Of a DNA stretch of 9,383 nt, positions 7,222-9,383 are shown piece after piece; position 1 is the first letter of the stretch, and each line of letters starts with the position of its first letter. The stretch covers positions 1-9,383 of the forward strand of contig JAIRLZ010000161.1 of the NCBI GenBank assembly GCA_031259035.1. Direction: 5' to 3'. The notes beneath the pieces are model-generated. The model was not told the DNA's origin and made no database searches. It saw nothing but the letters and a program-made list of their open reading frames with translations. This DNA is from Treponema sp. (lineage in GTDB: Bacteria; Spirochaetota; Spirochaetia; Treponematales; Breznakiellaceae). The translations under genes were made by a program, and so were the position numbers.

Positions 7222-7271
7222 CTCTGGAGACTCAACCGGAGTTTCCAGAGGTCGAAACCCGCAGGGTTTCG
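7222..7271. repeat. REP-like element of two adjacent hairpins
   Basis: Hairpin 1 (7222-7250) has a 12-bp stem, CTCTGGAGACTC with GAGTTTCCAGAG-type pairing and one G-T pair, around the loop AACCG. Hairpin 2 (7253-7271) is a perfect 8-bp stem, CGAAACCC with GGGTTTCG, around the loop GCA. They are two bases apart. The element begins three bases past the stop of the lipoprotein gene on the minus strand, and the other end touches the first recognisable codons of the decayed HU/DUF4469 gene. No T-run follows on either strand, so it is not a classical intrinsic terminator. The twin-palindrome layout resembles REP/BIME-type intergenic elements; copy number elsewhere cannot be seen here. Confidence 0.65.
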
Positions 7272-7274
7272 CCC

Positions 7275-9035
7275 CTACTCCCAGTCGCCTATGGAGCCGG
7301 ATATGGCGCTGTCAAGGGTTACGCCAGGACCCGCCGCAGCGTCGCGCCGTTTAGGGGAAGAGCCGCCTACATACACCACCTTTCCGTTCTTCGCCGAATT
7401 TGCAGCGTCAATAGTGGATCTGCCGCGCTTGACAAACGTCCCGCGGCTATACACAAGCACGCCGCCGACGACGAAGGAGGCGGTGTTCCCGCTTATCTCT
7501 CCGCCTTCCATCGTAAACGTTTCGCCCCAATACACATACACGCCGCCGCCGGCGTAGGAGGTGGTGTTCCCGCTTATCTCTCCGCCAGCCATCGTAAACA
7601 TTCCGCCCTCTCTCACAACCACGCCGCATGATTTAGCGCCGCGTACCGTTGAGCCTGAGTTCATACGCAAGGCCCCGCCCTGTACATCCACAAGCCGCGC
7701 GCTTTTGCCGTTGCCGTAGAGGGTAACGCCGTTATCCAATACGAGCGTTACGCCTGCCGGTACGGTAAACAACGCCTGGTCAGCGTTGTTTGCAATGGCG
7801 CATGTCGCTCCGTCCCCTTTAAGGGTGATTGTCTTAACCACATCGCCGGCAAAGACAACGGGACCGCTTGCAAAAGGTCCGGTTACGGTGATGGCATACG
7901 CGCCGCCGGTTTTATCGCTGTCAATAGCGGCGATTGCCCGCGCAAAGGCGGCGGAGTCGCGGACGGCAAACGTATACCGCGCCGCCTCCGCCGGTGCTTT
8001 TATCCGCGCGGCCCGCTCCCCTTGTCCGGTCAGCTTCAGGGCAAGCTCTTGCATCGCCCTCGCGCCGTCTTCCAGGCTCTGATAATCCACAGAAGCCCCG
8101 TCCTCCTGTACGCCGGTCTCAAGGTTGATCACCGCCGCGTTGAACATGGTGTCCTTGTCCAGCTTCCGCGCCGTCACCGACAGCACAAGGCGCGGGTTGT
8201 TCCCCATTCCCACCGTGGGCAAGTACTCGTCCGCGACGTCCCCGCCAAATTGGTTGCCGTATTCCTCCTGCACCTGTTCGAGGCTCTTGGTGCGCGGATA
8301 CACCGCGTACTTGCCGCTCCGCACAAGGTGTACCGCCAGTATCTGCGCCAGCGTGTCCGCGTCCCGCGTGTCCGCTTCGCGGTTGTTCGCTCCGCCCGGC
8401 CACTGCGCCGGAGGAAGCGCGAGCAGCGGCAGGTTCGAGGCGTCCGCCTTGAGCGCCGACGCGATAGTCCGCGCCATGTCCGGCAGTTTGCCCTGTATCT
8501 CGCTTATGCTGCCGTAGGTCTGTACGTCTCCGGCGACCTGCCGCAGTTCGTCTATCTTGATGATGGCTATGATGAGCAGCTTCTGTCCGCCGAGAGTCGC
8601 GATGTTTCCCGCCGCGACATAGCTCGCGCCGAGCTGCTTGCCGAGCGCGGCTATGGTGTCCGGATCCGTCATGCCGGAGGTCATTTGAAACCTCTGTTCA
8701 TTGCGTATCGCATGGTTGATGGACGTGCGCGGTACGGGGCTGAAGACGGCGATCAACTCTTTTTGAAACGAGAAGAGTTCCGCGATGGTCTCGCCGTCCT
8801 CTCCCTGCCCGCCGGTGAACGGGAGTATGGCCAGCGTGGCCTGGGCCCGCGCGGCGGCGGCTTGTTCCGCGGCAATCCGCTCTTGTTCCGCCCGCGCCGC
8901 GGAAGATTGCGGCGTTGTACAGGCCGCCGCCGTGAGCGCGGCTATAAGCGCGAGGAGGATGCGGCGCACACGGCGCATACACCGTATGCGACCGCATAGG
9001 TGTATGCGGGTGGCTAGAGACATTGATCCATGCAT
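7275..9035 (-). CDS. Lipoprotein with two CsgG/LpoB-like domains and a C-terminal beta-helix
   Basis: The protein is 586 residues. The ATG at 9035 is chosen because GGAG in an A-rich context (9042-9045) lies 6 nt upstream. This gives a long basic n-region, then LLALIAALTAAAC with lipidated C39. A later ATG at 8978 would give a typical 20-residue lipoprotein signal but has no ribosome binding site. An Ala/Glu-rich linker (~42-65) follows. Residues ~67-198 (LAILPFTGGQGEDGETIAELFS, LGASYVAAGNI) look like the CsgG/TolB-N/LpoB fold seen in envelope lipoproteins. Residues ~224-337 (LAQILAVHLVRSGKYAVYPRTKSLEQV) look like a second, divergent copy. Residues ~375-586 form a Gly-rich right-handed beta-helix with 27-residue repeats (FTMAGGEISGNT) and a conserved-looking tail (PKRRDAAAGPGVTLDSAISGSIGDWE). 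It is probably outer-membrane anchored and surface- or periplasm-facing. The function is unknown; activation of a cell-wall enzyme is only a guess from the fold. Confidence 0.88.
   Translation of the reverse strand: MHGSMSLATRIHLCGRIRCMRRVRRILLALIAALTAAACTTPQSSAARAEQERIAAEQAAAARAQATLAILPFTGGQGEDGETIAELFSFQKELIAVFSPVPRTSINHAIRNEQRFQMTSGMTDPDTIAALGKQLGASYVAAGNIATLGGQKLLIIAIIKIDELRQVAGDVQTYGSISEIQGKLPDMARTIASALKADASNLPLLALPPAQWPGGANNREADTRDADTLAQILAVHLVRSGKYAVYPRTKSLEQVQEEYGNQFGGDVADEYLPTVGMGNNPRLVLSVTARKLDKDTMFNAAVINLETGVQEDGASVDYQSLEDGARAMQELALKLTGQGERAARIKAPAEAARYTFAVRDSAAFARAIAAIDSDKTGGAYAITVTGPFASGPVVFAGDVVKTITLKGDGATCAIANNADQALFTVPAGVTLVLDNGVTLYGNGKSARLVDVQGGALRMNSGSTVRGAKSCGVVVREGGMFTMAGGEISGNTTSYAGGGVYVYWGETFTMEGGEISGNTASFVVGGVLVYSRGTFVKRGRSTIDAANSAKNGKVVYVGGSSPKRRDAAAGPGVTLDSAISGSIGDWE
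7452..7613 (-). repeat. Two 81-bp in-frame repeats in the beta-helix
   Basis: Two copies of an 81-bp (27-residue) unit lie within the lipoprotein gene. The 24-bp core reading GGTGTTCCCGCTTATCTCTC and four further bases on the + strand is identical at 7482 and 7563. At protein level they are REGGMFTMAGGEISGNT... and WGETFTMEGGEISGNT..., and a third copy (SRGTFVKRGRSTI...) is degenerate. Such units change number by recombination or slippage without breaking the frame. Confidence 0.8.
8974..9009. repeat. Two adjacent palindromes in the lipoprotein leader
   Basis: CGCATAC (8974-8980) with GTATGCG (8984-8990) gives a 7-bp stem and a 3-nt loop. CCGCATA (8992-8998) with TATGCGG (9003-9009) gives a 7-bp stem and a 4-nt loop. 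The two share the CGCATA core and are one base apart. They encode the basic n-region (about residues 9-20) of the signal sequence. In the mRNA they would fold about 26 nt after the start codon. Confidence 0.6.
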
Positions 9036-9139
9036 GAGGGTCTCCTTTTATGAATGATATGCAGCGTTCCTTACAGGAATATTGCAAGTATACCGCGCTT
9101 TGCAAGTTCTTTATGCGCGGTACGAAAGATCACGAGCGT
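9036..9139 (-). promoter_or_regulatory. Upstream region of the lipoprotein gene with an inverted repeat
   Basis: This 104-bp gap lies between the repeat array and the lipoprotein start. An 8-bp perfect inverted repeat, TACCGCGC (9091-9098) and GCGCGGTA (9115-9122), encloses 16 bp. On the minus strand a TATACT -10-like box (9087-9092) touches its inner arm, but no convincing -35 is found at the right distance. The palindromic TTGCAA occurs twice (9082-9087 and 9100-9105). A regulator could bind the repeat and cover the -10 box; this is inferred. AAAAGGAGA (9041-9049) is the ribosome binding site. Confidence 0.35.
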
Positions 9140-9383
9140 GGGCGTCTAGCATATAAAACCCCCCTTTGGGGGCGCGGGCGTCTCGCGTATAAGCCCCCTT
9201 TGGGGGCGTGGGCGTCTAGCATATAAAACCCCCTTTGGGGGCGTGGGCGTCTCGCGTATAAATCCCCCTTTGGGGGCGCGGGCGTCTAGCATATAAAACC
9301 CCCTTTGGGGGCGCGGGCGCCTCGCATATAAACCCCCTTTGGGGGGCGTGGGCGCCTCGCATATAAACCCCCTTTGGGGGTAT
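9140..9383. repeat. Seven tandem ~35-bp repeats, each with a C5-TTT-G5 hairpin
   Basis: Units start with GGGCG(T/C)CT at 9140, 9176, 9210, 9245, 9280, 9315 and 9350, with lengths 36, 34, 35, 35, 35, 35 and at least 34. Each holds a TATAA(A) stretch followed by CCCCCTTTGGGGG; U1 has six C and U6 has six G. Units 1, 3 and 5 share CTAGCATATAAAA; units 2 and 4 share CTCGCGTATAA; units 6 and 7 share CGCCTCGCATATAAA. The basic array is therefore built on 70-bp dimers with a different pair at the right. The last unit ends in TAT rather than CG(C/T), so the array may end there. On the minus strand each hairpin is followed by a short T-rich run. Confidence 0.92.

Noticed and set aside
8022..8999. Long plus-strand open frame opposite the lipoprotein gene
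   Set aside because: The predicted protein is Arg/His-rich and low in complexity, as expected for the antisense of a G+C-rich gene. The minus strand has the signal peptide, ribosome binding site and domain pattern.
9140..9383. CRISPR array
   Set aside because: Units are contiguous with no unique spacers, and no cas gene is present. The differences between units follow an alternating pattern, as in a minisatellite.
6500..9383. Insertion sequence or phage remnant
   Set aside because: No transposase or integrase fragment, terminal inverted repeats or target duplications could be seen. The palindromic elements are too short to be an IS on their own.

Overview
The window looks like a spirochaete chromosome, most likely a Treponema of the moderate-G+C gut-associated kind. 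This is an inference from protein style, not a database match. The main pointers are a long lipoprotein ending in a 'GGxFTMxGGEISGNT' beta-helix with a 'PKRRxxxAGPGVxLDSxxxGSxGxWE'-type tail, relaxed lipoboxes, a ClpC-type unfoldase, a double cyclic-nucleotide-binding regulator, and heavy use of GTG starts with good Shine-Dalgarno sequences. The genes look chromosomal. There is no transposase, integrase, phage gene or CRISPR array.

Left half (1-5845, all + strand): the 3' part of a membrane protein of unknown function is followed by a Crp/Fnr-family regulator with two cNMP-binding domains. The regulator is driven by a near-consensus sigma70 promoter whose -35 box overlaps the upstream stop codon. 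Next come three tightly packed genes: a small exported protein of unknown function, a DUF192 lipoprotein that overlaps it by 11 nt, and clpC 12 nt downstream. They look like one transcriptional unit concerned with envelope or protein quality control, although only ClpC has a known role.

Middle (5846-6500): clpC converges on a minus-strand tRNA-Cys(GCA) gene that has its own sigma70-like promoter. rbfA (30S ribosome maturation), also on the minus strand, lies upstream of it.

Right half (6500-9383, minus strand): a decayed HU-like/DUF4469 gene, cut off at its 5' end and broken by two single-base shifts at homopolymer runs, lies next to a 50-bp element of two perfect or near-perfect hairpins. 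That element starts exactly where recognisable homology ends. Upstream is a 586-residue lipoprotein with two CsgG/LpoB-like domains and a C-terminal beta-helix. Its leader region is rich in palindromes. Beyond it, at the window edge, are seven ~35-bp tandem repeats, each with a CCCCC-TTT-GGGGG hairpin, arranged in an alternating A-B-A-B-A-C-C pattern.

Nothing here is clearly a new multi-gene system. The less ordinary items are the repeat array, the double-hairpin element at the pseudogene break, the composite lipoprotein, and the asymmetric double-cNBD regulator.
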